Shown here: piece by piece, positions 29,917-38,077 of the stretch
How the letters are laid out: each line of letters opens with the position of its first letter
Position numbering within the stretch: the first letter of the stretch is position 1
Assembly (NCBI GenBank): GCA_913056185.1
Contig: CAJXLV010000008.1
Span: 38,691 to 102,690, forward strand
Length of the DNA stretch: 64,000 bases
Origin: an uncultured Bacteroidota bacterium
Lineage (GTDB): Bacteria > Bacteroidota > Rhodothermia > Rhodothermales > Salinibacteraceae
Reading direction: 5' to 3'
Made by a program: the position numbers and the translations under genes
Notes under the pieces: generated by a model
Seen by the model: only the letters and a program-made list of their open reading frames with translations
Databases searched by the model: none
Told to the model about the DNA's origin: nothing

Positions 29917-30624
29917 TCACCGATACGCGAGCGAGCGCAGGGTGGCCAAGATCCGTTGCTCGACGGCCGTTGCCTCTGCGGAGTCGCGAATCACCCGTGT
30001 CCCCACCTTCACAACCGTTCCGGTGTGGTGCAGGGCAGAAAACGAGATCTGCTCCCTGAACGGGTGGTACATGGCCTCATTGCGGGCGGACCGGAGGCCG
30101 CGCTCCACGAGGAGTGCGTTCGGAACAGGATCCTCGGTAAGGTTCACGTAGAGCACAGAGCGGTCTCGGCGTTGCGACTGGGGCGGGCGGTAGATAAAGT
30201 GGGCGTGGAGGGGGCGGCGGTGGAGCGTGCCGGCACGCAAGACGAACCGGTAGGTCAGGAAGACGTGCGTGGCGCTGCGTACGGACAGGCCCTCGGCGGC
30301 CAGCGCGTCACGGAGGGCGGGGAGGGACGACGGCGCGGCCGACGGGCTGCGGCGGAGCGACACGGCCTGGGCCTCTGCGAGCGCGACGACGGAGTCGGCG
30401 AGGGCCGCGGGAGCGCCGTCCCGCTCGACGGGAACGATCAGCGTGACCGTACGCTGCCACGCCGCCTGCCCGCGGGCCTCCGGCGCAAGCAGCAGCACGA
30501 CCATGCTACCGAGAAGGAGGCAGCGGACGAAGGCGACCACCAGTGGGGGACGGAAATGCATGGGACGATTGGCGGTTGGGGGCGGGAGGGGCACGGGGGC
30601 AGGATCGGAGGGAGGAGCGGTCAC
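29917..30624 (-). CDS. secreted protein at the gldN position of a gldKLM operon
   Basis: A 235-residue protein. Its ATG at 30624 overlaps the gldM-like stop as ATGA, so the two are translationally coupled; an internal ATG at 30561 (MHFRPPLVVAFVRCLLLGSM) would place a signal peptide at the very N-terminus, with cleavage near EARGQA. The mature part is periplasmic and without membrane segments. In type IX secretion operons the gene after gldM is gldN, whose product forms a ring with GldK. The C-terminal HPFREQISFSALHHTG and later R-x-I-x-D recall the GldN ISF-x-x-L region, but only weakly. I therefore assign the role by position, not by clear homology. Confidence 0.6.
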   Translation of the reverse strand: MTAPPSDPAPVPLPPPTANRPMHFRPPLVVAFVRCLLLGSMVVLLLAPEARGQAAWQRTVTLIVPVERDGAPAALADSVVALAEAQAVSLRRSPSAAPSSLPALRDALAAEGLSVRSATHVFLTYRFVLRAGTLHRRPLHAHFIYRPPQSQRRDRSVLYVNLTEDPVPNALLVERGLRSARNEAMYHPFREQISFSALHHTGTVVKVGTRVIRDSAEATAVEQRILATLRSLAYR

Positions 30625-31661
30625 GACAGCACGAACCCGAACGTGCGGCTGGTTTCTCGGAGAGCGACCTCCACGCGCTGCCCGCGGTGGGTGAGACGAG
30701 CGATGTCCTGGAGGCGGACCACGATTTGGTCGCCGGCCCGCGCGGTGCGGAGCGCATCGGTCAGCACCAGGCGTCCATCGTCGAGAGAGAACGTTCCGAG
30801 CGATTCGCTGGCCATGTCTCCGCGGCGCAGGTACACGGTGGCGCGCTTTACCACATACTGGGCGTCATTCGGGTGTCGGCGCAGGAACGCCCGGTCCGGC
30901 GCCACCTGAAAGTGCAGGACCGCGCGTCGCCGGGAGAGAGGGGCCCCGCTGGCAATCGCGCCCTGGGCTGACCTCACGCGGATTTCGGGGCGCGGAGGAC
31001 TGATGACCGGAAACGTCCGTGTGCCGAGGAGGAGGTCGGTGGTGTTGGGGCGTTTTAGGAAGACGCGGATGCGTGTGCGGGAGCCCGTGGGGCTGAGGGA
31101 TAGGGTGGTTCCGTCTGTGCTCCCAGTGGGCCCCACCACGCGCAGGGCTCGTTCTGGGAGGCCCGGCACCGAGAGGCGGACGCGGTTCCGGGTGCGCCGG
31201 TACAGGGCACGGGCTGTTTCCGTCCGGGCCACAATCTCGGGTCGCCGCACCGTTACCGATCCAGAGAGGGGAATCCGCTGAGAGGTGCCGCCGAGCCGGG
31301 GGGCCTCGAAATAGGCGCTGTACGAGACCCGCGTTCGATCCTCGCCGGGGGCGAGAAGGGTGTCGGTTGGGAGAACGAGGAGCGAGTCGCCCTGGGCCGT
31401 GAGGGGCGGATTTGCGACAAGCGTCGGCTGCATTCCATCCGGCGCTTGCGCCTGTGCCGTTGTGAGGCGCTCGGCTGCCAGAAAGGCGCGGGCGCTGAAG
31501 CGTTGGCCCACCACCACAGACGGGGCCCCCACCGCCACGCCTCGGTATTGCTTTACCGCGTAGGCGTCCTCATCCACCTCGAATGTGCTCACGGAGTAGA
31601 GCAGGATGGGGAAATACAACGCCAGCATGACGTAATAACGGAGCTCCTTGGTGGTAGTCAC
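30621..31661 (-). CDS. gldM: GldM-like type IX secretion / gliding motor protein
   Basis: Family knowledge: GldM spans inner membrane to periplasm and with GldL forms the proton-driven motor of type IX secretion. This 346-residue protein (usual about 515) has an N-terminal membrane helix (RYYVMLALYFPILLYSVSTF) and periplasmic beta domains. Recognisable GldM features are the strand-rich VGAPSVVVGQRFSARAFLAA, the region ALYRRTRNRVRLSVPGLPER that lines up with the family NVLYRGVDNPVSISVPG block, FPVISPPRPEIRV matching the family FRVK-IPDP-P stretch, and a C-terminal GDQIVVRLQDIARL. It appears shortened in the coiled-coil part after the helix. Nine bases separate it from gldL and it overlaps the next gene by ATGA. 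Confidence 0.75.
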   Translation of the reverse strand: MTTTKELRYYVMLALYFPILLYSVSTFEVDEDAYAVKQYRGVAVGAPSVVVGQRFSARAFLAAERLTTAQAQAPDGMQPTLVANPPLTAQGDSLLVLPTDTLLAPGEDRTRVSYSAYFEAPRLGGTSQRIPLSGSVTVRRPEIVARTETARALYRRTRNRVRLSVPGLPERALRVVGPTGSTDGTTLSLSPTGSRTRIRVFLKRPNTTDLLLGTRTFPVISPPRPEIRVRSAQGAIASGAPLSRRRAVLHFQVAPDRAFLRRHPNDAQYVVKRATVYLRRGDMASESLGTFSLDDGRLVLTDALRTARAGDQIVVRLQDIARLTHRGQRVEVALRETSRTFGFVLS

Positions 31662-31670
31662 GGAGGGCGG

Positions 31671-32222
31671 TCACTTGGAGGGGGCAGACGAAGAGGGCGT
31701 GGACGTGTCGGTCTCGGGGACGGGGGCGGGTTCCCGGGCGGAGGCATTCTCCCGGGCGGGGGCATTGAAGCGCTCGAGGCGAGCGGCCGTCCGCGCAATT
31801 TGCGTGCGGAGTGCAGCCAGGGCACGATGGGTGTCCGTGAGTTCGTCGGACAGTTCTTTGCGCGCAGTTTGGAGGGTCTGGGCCAGGCGCTCGGATTCGC
31901 GACGGACCTCCGCCGTGGGGGGAGAGGCGGGGGGAGGCCGCTCCGAAGCCGGGGACGCGTTGTCGGTCGCGTCATCCGCGGCCGGAACGTAGCGCATCTC
32001 TCGCGTCAGGCCCATCAGGATGAAGACAAGGGCCTCGCCCAGAAAGCCCACCAGCACGACCGGTTTCCAGGTGATGACGACCCCGAAGAGCTCGGTGTTG
32101 AAGGCAAAAATTTTGGCCATCACCCCGAGGATGGCGGTGGCCCCGAAGAGGCCGATCAAGAAGTGAGTGAGCGACCATCGTCGTTCGAGCGTGTAATTCG
32201 TTGGCAACGGGGACGGGGGCAT
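31671..32222 (-). CDS. gldL: GldL-like type IX secretion / gliding motor protein
   Basis: A 183-residue inner-membrane protein. Start ATG at 32222 (MPPSPLPTNYTLERRWSLTH). Two membrane helices lie in the N-terminal half: FLIGLFGATAILGVMAKIFA and VVLVGFLGEALVFILMGLTR, with charged residues bordering them; family knowledge places the proton path of the GldLM motor there, including a Glu in helix 2 (here the E of FLGEAL). The rest is cytoplasmic and coiled-coil-like (AEVRRESERLAQTLQTARKE) with a Pro/Ser/Thr-rich tail. It lies between the gldK-like gene (103-base gap) and gldM (9-base gap), the canonical order. Confidence 0.8.
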   Translation of the reverse strand: MPPSPLPTNYTLERRWSLTHFLIGLFGATAILGVMAKIFAFNTELFGVVITWKPVVLVGFLGEALVFILMGLTREMRYVPAADDATDNASPASERPPPASPPTAEVRRESERLAQTLQTARKELSDELTDTHRALAALRTQIARTAARLERFNAPARENASAREPAPVPETDTSTPSSSAPSK

Positions 32223-32325
32223 AGGGGGGACGCGGGTGGGCGAAGGGGCGCTGCAGGCCCCGGGGCGCAGCCGTGCAAAGGCGAGGGCGCACAGTGGGCT
32301 CCGGAGGGGGCGTGACGAGAGGGCC

Positions 32326-33897
32326 TCAGGGAGCGTCGCGAGAGGCCGGCGCCTCTCCCAAACCGGAGCGCTCCGGGGCCGTTGCTGCCAGGTCTCGGGC
32401 ACACCGGAACCCGACATCCACCGAGGCTTGCGACTTGAGACGGGCGTCTCGCATGCCCACCCCGATGAAGGCGGCGCGCGAGTTCCAGGCCCCACCCCGC
32501 ACCACGCGCCGGGGGGCGTCGGGGGCATCGTGGTGCGGGTTGAAATCAGAGAGCGTGCTGTAGAGCGGCGTGTAGGCGTCGCGAGTCCATTCGGCGACAT
32601 TGCCCGCCACGTGGTAGAGGCCCCAGCGGTTTTGGCGGAGGGTGTCCACCGGAGCAGTAAAGGCATAGCCGTCGATGGCGTAGCCTTCGCTTGGCTTGAA
32701 GTTGGCACGGTAGCGCCCGGTTGGGTCCTGCGTGCGGAGGCCGCCCCAGGGATAGACGCGCCCGATGTGCCCGGCGCGGGCCGCGTGCTCCCATTCGGCC
32801 TCTGTAGGCAAGCGCTTGCCCCGGGCCTGGCAGTAGGCGCGGGCGTCCGCCCACGTGACCGCCACCACCGGGTAGTCCGCGTAGTGCTCGCTGCGAAAGT
32901 AGGCACGCCAGGTGTCTTGCGTCCGAGCCGCCGCGAAGGCCGACGAGTCGGGGAGGTGCTCTGCGCGGGCGTCTGGGGACAGCGTGCGCAGGTAGCGACG
33001 ATAGTCCGCGTTGGAGACCTCGTACGCGTCGAGGAAAAAGGCACTGACGGTCACGCGTGCGCGGCCCGCGCCCTGGAGTGCGAGGGGGTCCTCGTCGGTA
33101 AGGCCCATGATGAAGGTGCCGCTGGGAATCCGGACTTCAGCGGCCCGCCGGGCTGTGTCGGGCACGGTGGGGGCACTGGGGCGACGAGGGGGCGGCGGGC
33201 GCGTGGCGTCGGGGGCAGACGCAGTCGTGCTACGGCCTCCGCCCCCAAACCCGAAGCGCAGGCCCACCCCCAGCAGCTGGCTGAGAGCATCGACGGGGCC
33301 GGTGGAGCTTCCGTTTGGCGTGCGTCGGCTTCCGTCGACGGCCACGTCCGGAGCGGTGAAGTGGACGCGCGACTCAGCGAACAGGGAGAGCCGGGGGCCG
33401 ATGGGCAGTTCCACACCGCCACCCACACTGGGCCCGTATCCGGGTTTCAATCCAGCAAAGGTTACGTTGACACCCGCATCGAGGTACGGATGGACGGGCC
33501 AGTGATCGGGCCCAATGGCATACCGCCCCAGCAGAGAAAGGGTGTACCGGTCGGAGTCTTTGAGTCCCCCTCGCCCTCCGTACCCGGCGATCGGGTAGTT
33601 GCCCGCCTGAACCCCGAGGACAACCGCCCAGTCAGGGGTGGGTCGATAGCCAATCTCCGCGGTGGCCGCCAGGGGAGGCCCGTGTCCCCGAATGAATTCC
33701 TGAAAATCCAACGGGTGGCCCACATTTTGGGCCGGAAAGTCGCCCGTATAGTCCGAGAGCCCCCCACCGACGGCGCCGAAGAACGGGGCGTAGGGACGCG
33801 GAGATTGGGCCTGGACGTCGGCCGACGAGAGCCAGAGGAGGGCGACCCCAAGAATCCACCGGCTGAGGCCTCGAGACAAAAACGAACAGTCGGGCAC
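32326..33897 (-). CDS. GldK-like protein fused to an N-terminal outer-membrane beta-barrel
   Basis: 523 residues in three parts. A signal peptide (LGVALLWLSSADVQAQ) leads to a region of about 200 residues with alternating strands and aromatic ends (FFGAVGGGLSDYTGDF, WAVVLGVQAGNYPIAGY, YTLSLLGRYAIG, LLGVGLRFGFGGGG), typical of an outer-membrane beta-barrel. A Pro-rich linker (RPPPPRRPSAPTVPD) joins a formylglycine-enzyme/sulfatase-modifying domain (about 255-505): EVRIPSGTFIMGLTDEDPLA, YPVVAVTWADARAYCQARGK, RLPTEAEWEHAARAG, NVAEWTRDAY, VVRGGAWNS and GFRCAR. Family knowledge: GldK is an outer-membrane lipoprotein with this domain and no enzyme activity expected. The barrel would replace the lipid anchor. 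First gene of the gld operon, with a hairpin 25 bases upstream. Confidence 0.8.
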   Translation of the reverse strand: MPDCSFLSRGLSRWILGVALLWLSSADVQAQSPRPYAPFFGAVGGGLSDYTGDFPAQNVGHPLDFQEFIRGHGPPLAATAEIGYRPTPDWAVVLGVQAGNYPIAGYGGRGGLKDSDRYTLSLLGRYAIGPDHWPVHPYLDAGVNVTFAGLKPGYGPSVGGGVELPIGPRLSLFAESRVHFTAPDVAVDGSRRTPNGSSTGPVDALSQLLGVGLRFGFGGGGRSTTASAPDATRPPPPRRPSAPTVPDTARRAAEVRIPSGTFIMGLTDEDPLALQGAGRARVTVSAFFLDAYEVSNADYRRYLRTLSPDARAEHLPDSSAFAAARTQDTWRAYFRSEHYADYPVVAVTWADARAYCQARGKRLPTEAEWEHAARAGHIGRVYPWGGLRTQDPTGRYRANFKPSEGYAIDGYAFTAPVDTLRQNRWGLYHVAGNVAEWTRDAYTPLYSTLSDFNPHHDAPDAPRRVVRGGAWNSRAAFIGVGMRDARLKSQASVDVGFRCARDLAATAPERSGLGEAPASRDAP

Positions 33898-33921
33898 GTG
33901 TGGCGGGGGGCTGTGCGCAAA

Positions 33922-33950
33922 GCAGAAGGATGTACGACAAGTCCTTCTGC
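33922..33950. promoter_or_regulatory. 9 bp inverted repeat upstream of the gldK-like gene
   Basis: Perfect arms gcagaagga (33922-33930) and tccttctgc (33942-33950) with an 11-base spacer, 25 bases upstream of the minus-strand start at 33897. It may be an operator or a leader hairpin of the gld operon; on the minus strand it is followed by tttgcgc, too short a T-run for a confident terminator. Confidence 0.45.
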
Positions 33951-34164
33951 AGTGGTCTCAACATCCGTGCCACGGGAGGAGAAACCGCGGAACGGGGTGA
34001 AAACAGAGACCGCATTCCCCTTGTGCGGGGCTGTAGGGGGGCGCCGCCACGGCTCCGCGTCCTGGGCACCCATCCCCGGTCTTTCGTTCTTTCCAGGAGA
34101 GGGGGCAAAAGTTCGTCGTCGGTGCCCACAGGAGCCTCCAACCGCGTTCAGGCCGGCGGGTGCA

Positions 34165-34647
34165 TCAGACCGGATAGGTGCCCGTGATAAAGTTGCGGAG
34201 CTGGAGGGCTTCCGACTTCGCGGCCTCGGAGATCTGCCGGGTGCAGTCGCGCATGGAAATGATGTCTGTGAGCCTCCCGTCCGCGTCGACGACCGGAAGG
34301 TGACGACACTCGATGTCCGTCATCAGGTCGAGGCATTCTTCAAGGTGTGTGTCCGGCGTAACCGTAACCACGTCCTGCGTCATCACTTCTCCGACCTCGG
34401 TCTCTTGCGAACGCCGGCCCTCCAGCGCGAGATTGCGCATGTAGTCCCGCTCGGTGAAGATGCCCGCAATATCGCCGTCGTCCATCACGAGAATGGACCC
34501 GAAGTCGTTGGACGCCATGCGATCGATACAGTCGTACACGATGGTCGTGGGGGACGCGCTGAGGACGTCTGCGTCTGTTTGGAGGGTGCCTTTGGTGCGC
34601 AGTACGTCTTTCACGCGGGTGTCTACCAGTTGCTCGCGGTGGTCCAT
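34165..34647 (-). CDS. two-CBS-domain protein
   Basis: 160 residues made of a tandem CBS pair with little else. CBS1 (about residues 10-75): SASPTTIVYDCIDRMASNDF, GSILVMDDGDIAGIFTERDY; CBS2 (about 88-145): VMTQDVVTVTPDTHLEECLD, LMTDIECRHLPVVDADGRLT, DIISMRDCT. Family knowledge: CBS pairs bind adenosine nucleotides or similar ligands and regulate a partner. Stand-alone proteins of this size are common in halophiles and the partner is usually unknown. It is on the same strand as the gld operon but 267 bases upstream of it, with a hairpin in between, so it is probably a separate unit. Confidence 0.93.
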   Translation of the reverse strand: MDHREQLVDTRVKDVLRTKGTLQTDADVLSASPTTIVYDCIDRMASNDFGSILVMDDGDIAGIFTERDYMRNLALEGRRSQETEVGEVMTQDVVTVTPDTHLEECLDLMTDIECRHLPVVDADGRLTDIISMRDCTRQISEAAKSEALQLRNFITGTYPV

Positions 34648-34855
34648 GAGACGGGGAGGGCGGATCAGAAAATGGGAAAATGTGAAGTCTCTCGGAAGGG
34701 CTTTCGCAAGGATTCCCGGGAACGTTCCGACGATGTCGAAAACGTAACGTCTCGTTGAGAGTTGGGGGCTTCAGGGGCACGTCTCCTGGTGTGGCCCGTC
34801 CGTTAACAGCTGCGTGCCCGGCTTTTTGTCTTGTCGTCAGCCCCAGGCAACAGCG

Positions 34856-35479
34856 ATGCGTCCGAACAAGGTGCCCTCGTGGTGGAATCGGGCTCGCTAC
34901 CGGGCCTATGCGCCGGTGTACGACTGGCTGGCGTGGCCGCTGGAGCCGGGCCGGAGGGAGGCGATGGAGGCGCTGGCCCCGCGGCCATCCGAACGGACCC
35001 TGGTGCTGGGGTGCGGCACGGGGCTGGACGTAAGGCATCTCCCGGTGGAGACCCCGGTGACGCTGGTAGATGCGGTCCCTTCGATGGTGCGCCGTGCCCG
35101 CCGCCGCGCCGCGGCACGGGGGATGACGGAGCGGGCGCGGGTGGCCGATGCGCGGGCGCTGCCGTTCGGGCAGAACGCGTTCGACCTTGTGCTGCTGCAC
35201 TCCTTTCTCTCGGTCGTTGCGGCGCCTGTGGCGGCCCTGCGCGAAACCGCGCGTGTGCTTGCACCGGGGGGACGGGTGTCCATCTACGACAAGTTTGTGC
35301 CCGTGGGAACGCAGCCGTCCTGGCTCCGTCGGGCCCTCAATCCGCTGGCCCAACTGTTCGTGTCCGACTTCCTCTGCCGCCTGGAGCCGATGCTCGCAGC
35401 GGCAGAGTACGAGAAGGAAGCGCACCGACGCGTGGGGCTGGCGGGCGTGTACTCGGCCACCATCGCGCGCCCCGCGTAA
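34856..35479 (+). CDS. class I SAM-dependent methyltransferase
   Basis: 207 residues, start ATG at 34856 (MRPNKVPSWWNRARYRAYAP); the frame is open 14 codons further. A Rossmann-fold methyltransferase: motif I TLVLGCGTGLDVRHLP, the acidic end of strand 2 VTLVDAVPSMVRRA, VADARALPFGQNAFDLVLLH (motif II/III) and ETARVLAPGGRVSIYDKF (post-motif). The pattern is that of the UbiE/Methyltransf_11 group, which methylates small molecules or lipids. The acceptor is unknown, and no pathway neighbours help; the photolyase-like gene follows on the same strand after 166 bases. Confidence 0.88.
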   Translation: MRPNKVPSWWNRARYRAYAPVYDWLAWPLEPGRREAMEALAPRPSERTLVLGCGTGLDVRHLPVETPVTLVDAVPSMVRRARRRAAARGMTERARVADARALPFGQNAFDLVLLHSFLSVVAAPVAALRETARVLAPGGRVSIYDKFVPVGTQPSWLRRALNPLAQLFVSDFLCRLEPMLAAAEYEKEAHRRVGLAGVYSATIARPA

Positions 35480-35645
35480 TGCTCACCGGAGGCCCAGCAG
35501 ATGAGGCCGGGTTCTCTCGGGCGGAGGCACGGCGGACTGTGCCTCCGGCAGCCCCGCGACCTTGCAAGACCGAAACGATGTGCCCGAATCGGTGACGCCG
35601 GACTGCAGTACGTCAGGGTGCTGTTCCCAAATACACCACTCACGC

Positions 35646-37127
35646 ATGTCGGCTCACACTCAGGTCATCTGGTACAAGCGGGATCTCCGCGTGGGAGACC
35701 ACCGTCCCCTCGCCACCGCGGCGGAGCGGGGGCCGGTCCTGCCCCTGTACGTTGCGGAGCCCTCCATTGCGGCGGACGACGATTATTTGCCGCGGCGGTG
35801 GACCCTGATTCGAGAGGCGCTCGTGGAGTTGCGGGCCCGTCTGGCAAAGCGGGGGCAGCCCCTGGTGGTGCGCTGTGGCGAAATGCCGGCTGTGCTGGAG
35901 TCGATTCGAGAACAAGTAGGGCCGCTCCGTCTCTGGGCGCACGAGGAAACGGGCAACGGGCGCACGTTTGAGCGCGATCGGCGGGTGCGCGCATGGGCGG
36001 GGGCGCGCGGGGTGCCGTTCACGGAAATCCCGAGCCGAGGGGTGATCCGCGGGCCGCACGATCGGGACAACTGGGCGAAACGATGGGAGGCATTCATGGA
36101 CCGGCCGCTCGTGCATCCGCCCGACGCATTGACACCGGTCGATGGCATCGATCCCGGCCCCCTGCCGTCCCACGCCGACCTTGGGCTCCGGCCGTCCACC
36201 GCCGCCCTCCAGCAGATTGGGGAGGCGGAAGCCCACCGCACCCTCCGCTCGTTTTTGTATGAGCGGGGGCAGACCTACCGGCGGGCCATGTCGAAGCCGG
36301 AGCCTGCCCAAACCGAATGCTCGCGCCTGTCGGTGCACCTGGCCTACGGCACCATCAGCCTGCGGCGCGTGGTCTACGAGGTGCGGCAGCGGCAGACGGA
36401 GCTGCGCGGGCTGCGGGGCCAGGCGGCCGCGGCCCGACGCAAAGCCCTCGAGAGCTTCGACAGCCGCCTCCACTGGCACAGCCACTTCACGCAAAAGCTG
36501 GAAGATGCACCCCGCATCGAACACGAGAGCTACATCCCAGGATTCGACGACCTGCGCGCCGAAGACTGGGACCCGGCGCGCTACGAGGCCTGGCTGTACG
36601 GGCACACCGGCTTCCCCATGGTCGACGCCTGCATGCGGTGCCTGCGGACCACGGGCTGGCTCAACTTTCGCATGCGGGCGATGCTCTGCTCGTTTGCGGC
36701 CTACGACTGCTGGCTGGACTGGCGTCGCTTTGCGCCGACCTACGGCGGCCTGATGGCCGACTACGTGCCCGGGATCCATTATCCCCAGGTGCAAATGCAG
36801 TCCGGCACCACCGGCATCAACCGTGTGCGCATCTACAACCCCATCAAGCAGGGCAAAGAGCACGACCCCGACGGCACCTTCATCCGCCGATGGGTGCCCG
36901 AGTTGTCCCACCTCCAGACCACCGCCTACGTCCATGCGCCCTGGAAGATGTCGCCGATCGAACAACAAGCCGCCGGATGCGTGATCGGCGAGGACTACCC
37001 GGAGCGTATCGTGGACCACAACGAGGCCTACCACCACGCCCAAGATACCCTCCACGAGTACCGGCAGCGCCCCGAGATTCAGGCGCAGGCCGACGTAATC
37101 CTGGAACGGCATGGCAGCCGGGCGTGA
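35646..37127 (+). CDS. cryptochrome/photolyase-family flavoprotein, divergent FAD site
   Basis: 493 residues; start ATG at 35646 (MSAHTQVIWYKRDLRVGDHR). The N-terminal photolyase domain shows VIWYKRDLRVGDHRPLATAA and VLPLYVAEP. The C-terminal FAD-binding domain has LHWHSHFTQKLEDAPRIEHE, GHTGFPMVDACMRCLRTTGW, LNFRMRAMLCSFAAYDCWLD and VRIYNPIKQGKEHDPDGTFI with RRWVPEL. The family block carrying the flavin-N5 Asn and the WQW tryptophans (in E. coli photolyase ANNGGWQW) is replaced by VPGIHYPQVQMQSGTTGINR. By eye that removes both the Asn and the nearest electron-transfer Trp. Family knowledge: members repair UV lesions in light or act as photoreceptors; which applies is unclear. Confidence 0.9.
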   Translation: MSAHTQVIWYKRDLRVGDHRPLATAAERGPVLPLYVAEPSIAADDDYLPRRWTLIREALVELRARLAKRGQPLVVRCGEMPAVLESIREQVGPLRLWAHEETGNGRTFERDRRVRAWAGARGVPFTEIPSRGVIRGPHDRDNWAKRWEAFMDRPLVHPPDALTPVDGIDPGPLPSHADLGLRPSTAALQQIGEAEAHRTLRSFLYERGQTYRRAMSKPEPAQTECSRLSVHLAYGTISLRRVVYEVRQRQTELRGLRGQAAAARRKALESFDSRLHWHSHFTQKLEDAPRIEHESYIPGFDDLRAEDWDPARYEAWLYGHTGFPMVDACMRCLRTTGWLNFRMRAMLCSFAAYDCWLDWRRFAPTYGGLMADYVPGIHYPQVQMQSGTTGINRVRIYNPIKQGKEHDPDGTFIRRWVPELSHLQTTAYVHAPWKMSPIEQQAAGCVIGEDYPERIVDHNEAYHHAQDTLHEYRQRPEIQAQADVILERHGSRA

Positions 37128-37212
37128 GACGAGGGGGCTGGCCCCAAAGGGCGGGCACCAAGGGGCTGGGGCTATGTGGAGAGGCCGGTGCCGGGGGCCT
37201 CCGCGGTGGCCG

Positions 37213-38040
37213 CTACACGTCGTCGCGCTGAAGCACATCCACGCCGAGGCGCTCCTGCAGCTCGTCAATGCGGCTGCGGCTCACGCTGAGGCGGGTACCG
37301 TCGCGGAGGCGCACGGCATAGTTGCCCCCGCCCCCGCGCAGGATCAGTTCAATCTCATCGAGCCGGACGATGGCCGAGCGGTGCACCCGCATGAACGTCG
37401 TGGGATCGAGGCGAGCGGCGAGCGTCTTCATGCGCTCGCGGATGACGTAGGTATTCTCGCCGGTGTGGAGTTCGGCGTAGGAGCCGTCGGCGGTGATGTG
37501 CGTGAGGGCGTCAACGGGGACAATGCGGGCCTTGCCGCGGCCCTGCACGGCAATGCGCTCCAGGTACGGCTCGTCGCGCGCCTCCGTCTCCTCCAGCAGC
37601 GACGGGTCGCGCTCGTGGAGCAGGTGAAGCAGTCGTTCGGAAATGGCGTCCTCATCCCGGTTGGCAATGTGCTCGCGGGCACGGCGGAGGGCTTCGTCGA
37701 AGCGCTCATCGTCGAAAGGTTTGAGGAGGTAGTCCACTGCTGCAAGGTCGAAGGCCTTGATGGCGTACTGGTCATACGCCGTTACGAAGATCGTGACCGG
37801 CATCTGAGCCTGCCCAATCGTCTCGATGACATCAATGCCGCTCATGCCAGGCATCTGTACATCCAGAAAGACGAGGTCCGGGGCGTGCTCGCGGAGGGCG
37901 TCGACCGCCGCCGGGCCGTCGACGGCAGTGCCCACGACCGACACGTCGTCCGCGTCGGCCAGCAGTTCGCGCAGCCGCTCGCGAGCGAGCGGCTCATCGT
38001 CTACGATCAGGGCGCGCAGGGGAGAAGCACGATCAGGCAT
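37213..38040 (-). CDS. LytTR-family response regulator
   Basis: 275 residues: an N-terminal receiver domain (residues 8-125) with the acidic pair in ALIVDDEPLARERLRELLAD, the phospho-acceptor Asp in LVFLDVQMPGMSGIDVIE, the Thr in IFVTAYDQYAIKAF and the Lys in YLLKPFDDE; then a LytTR DNA-binding domain (about 175-272) with RIAVQGRGKARIVPVDALTH, YVIRERMKTLAARLDPTTFM and RVHRSAIVRLDEIE. It is downstream of a LytS-type kinase gene on the same strand (37-base gap), which should phosphorylate it. LytTR regulators often control cell-surface or autolysis functions; the regulon here is unknown. Confidence 0.95.
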   Translation of the reverse strand: MPDRASPLRALIVDDEPLARERLRELLADADDVSVVGTAVDGPAAVDALREHAPDLVFLDVQMPGMSGIDVIETIGQAQMPVTIFVTAYDQYAIKAFDLAAVDYLLKPFDDERFDEALRRAREHIANRDEDAISERLLHLLHERDPSLLEETEARDEPYLERIAVQGRGKARIVPVDALTHITADGSYAELHTGENTYVIRERMKTLAARLDPTTFMRVHRSAIVRLDEIELILRGGGGNYAVRLRDGTRLSVSRSRIDELQERLGVDVLQRDDV

Positions 38041-38077
38041 GGGCAGGAAGGGGGAACAGGACTGAAGCGCCGAAGAG

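Noticed and set aside
32236..34758. 840-residue plus-strand open frame opposite the gldK-like and CBS genes
   Set aside because: The opposite strand encodes recognisable domains; this frame has none.
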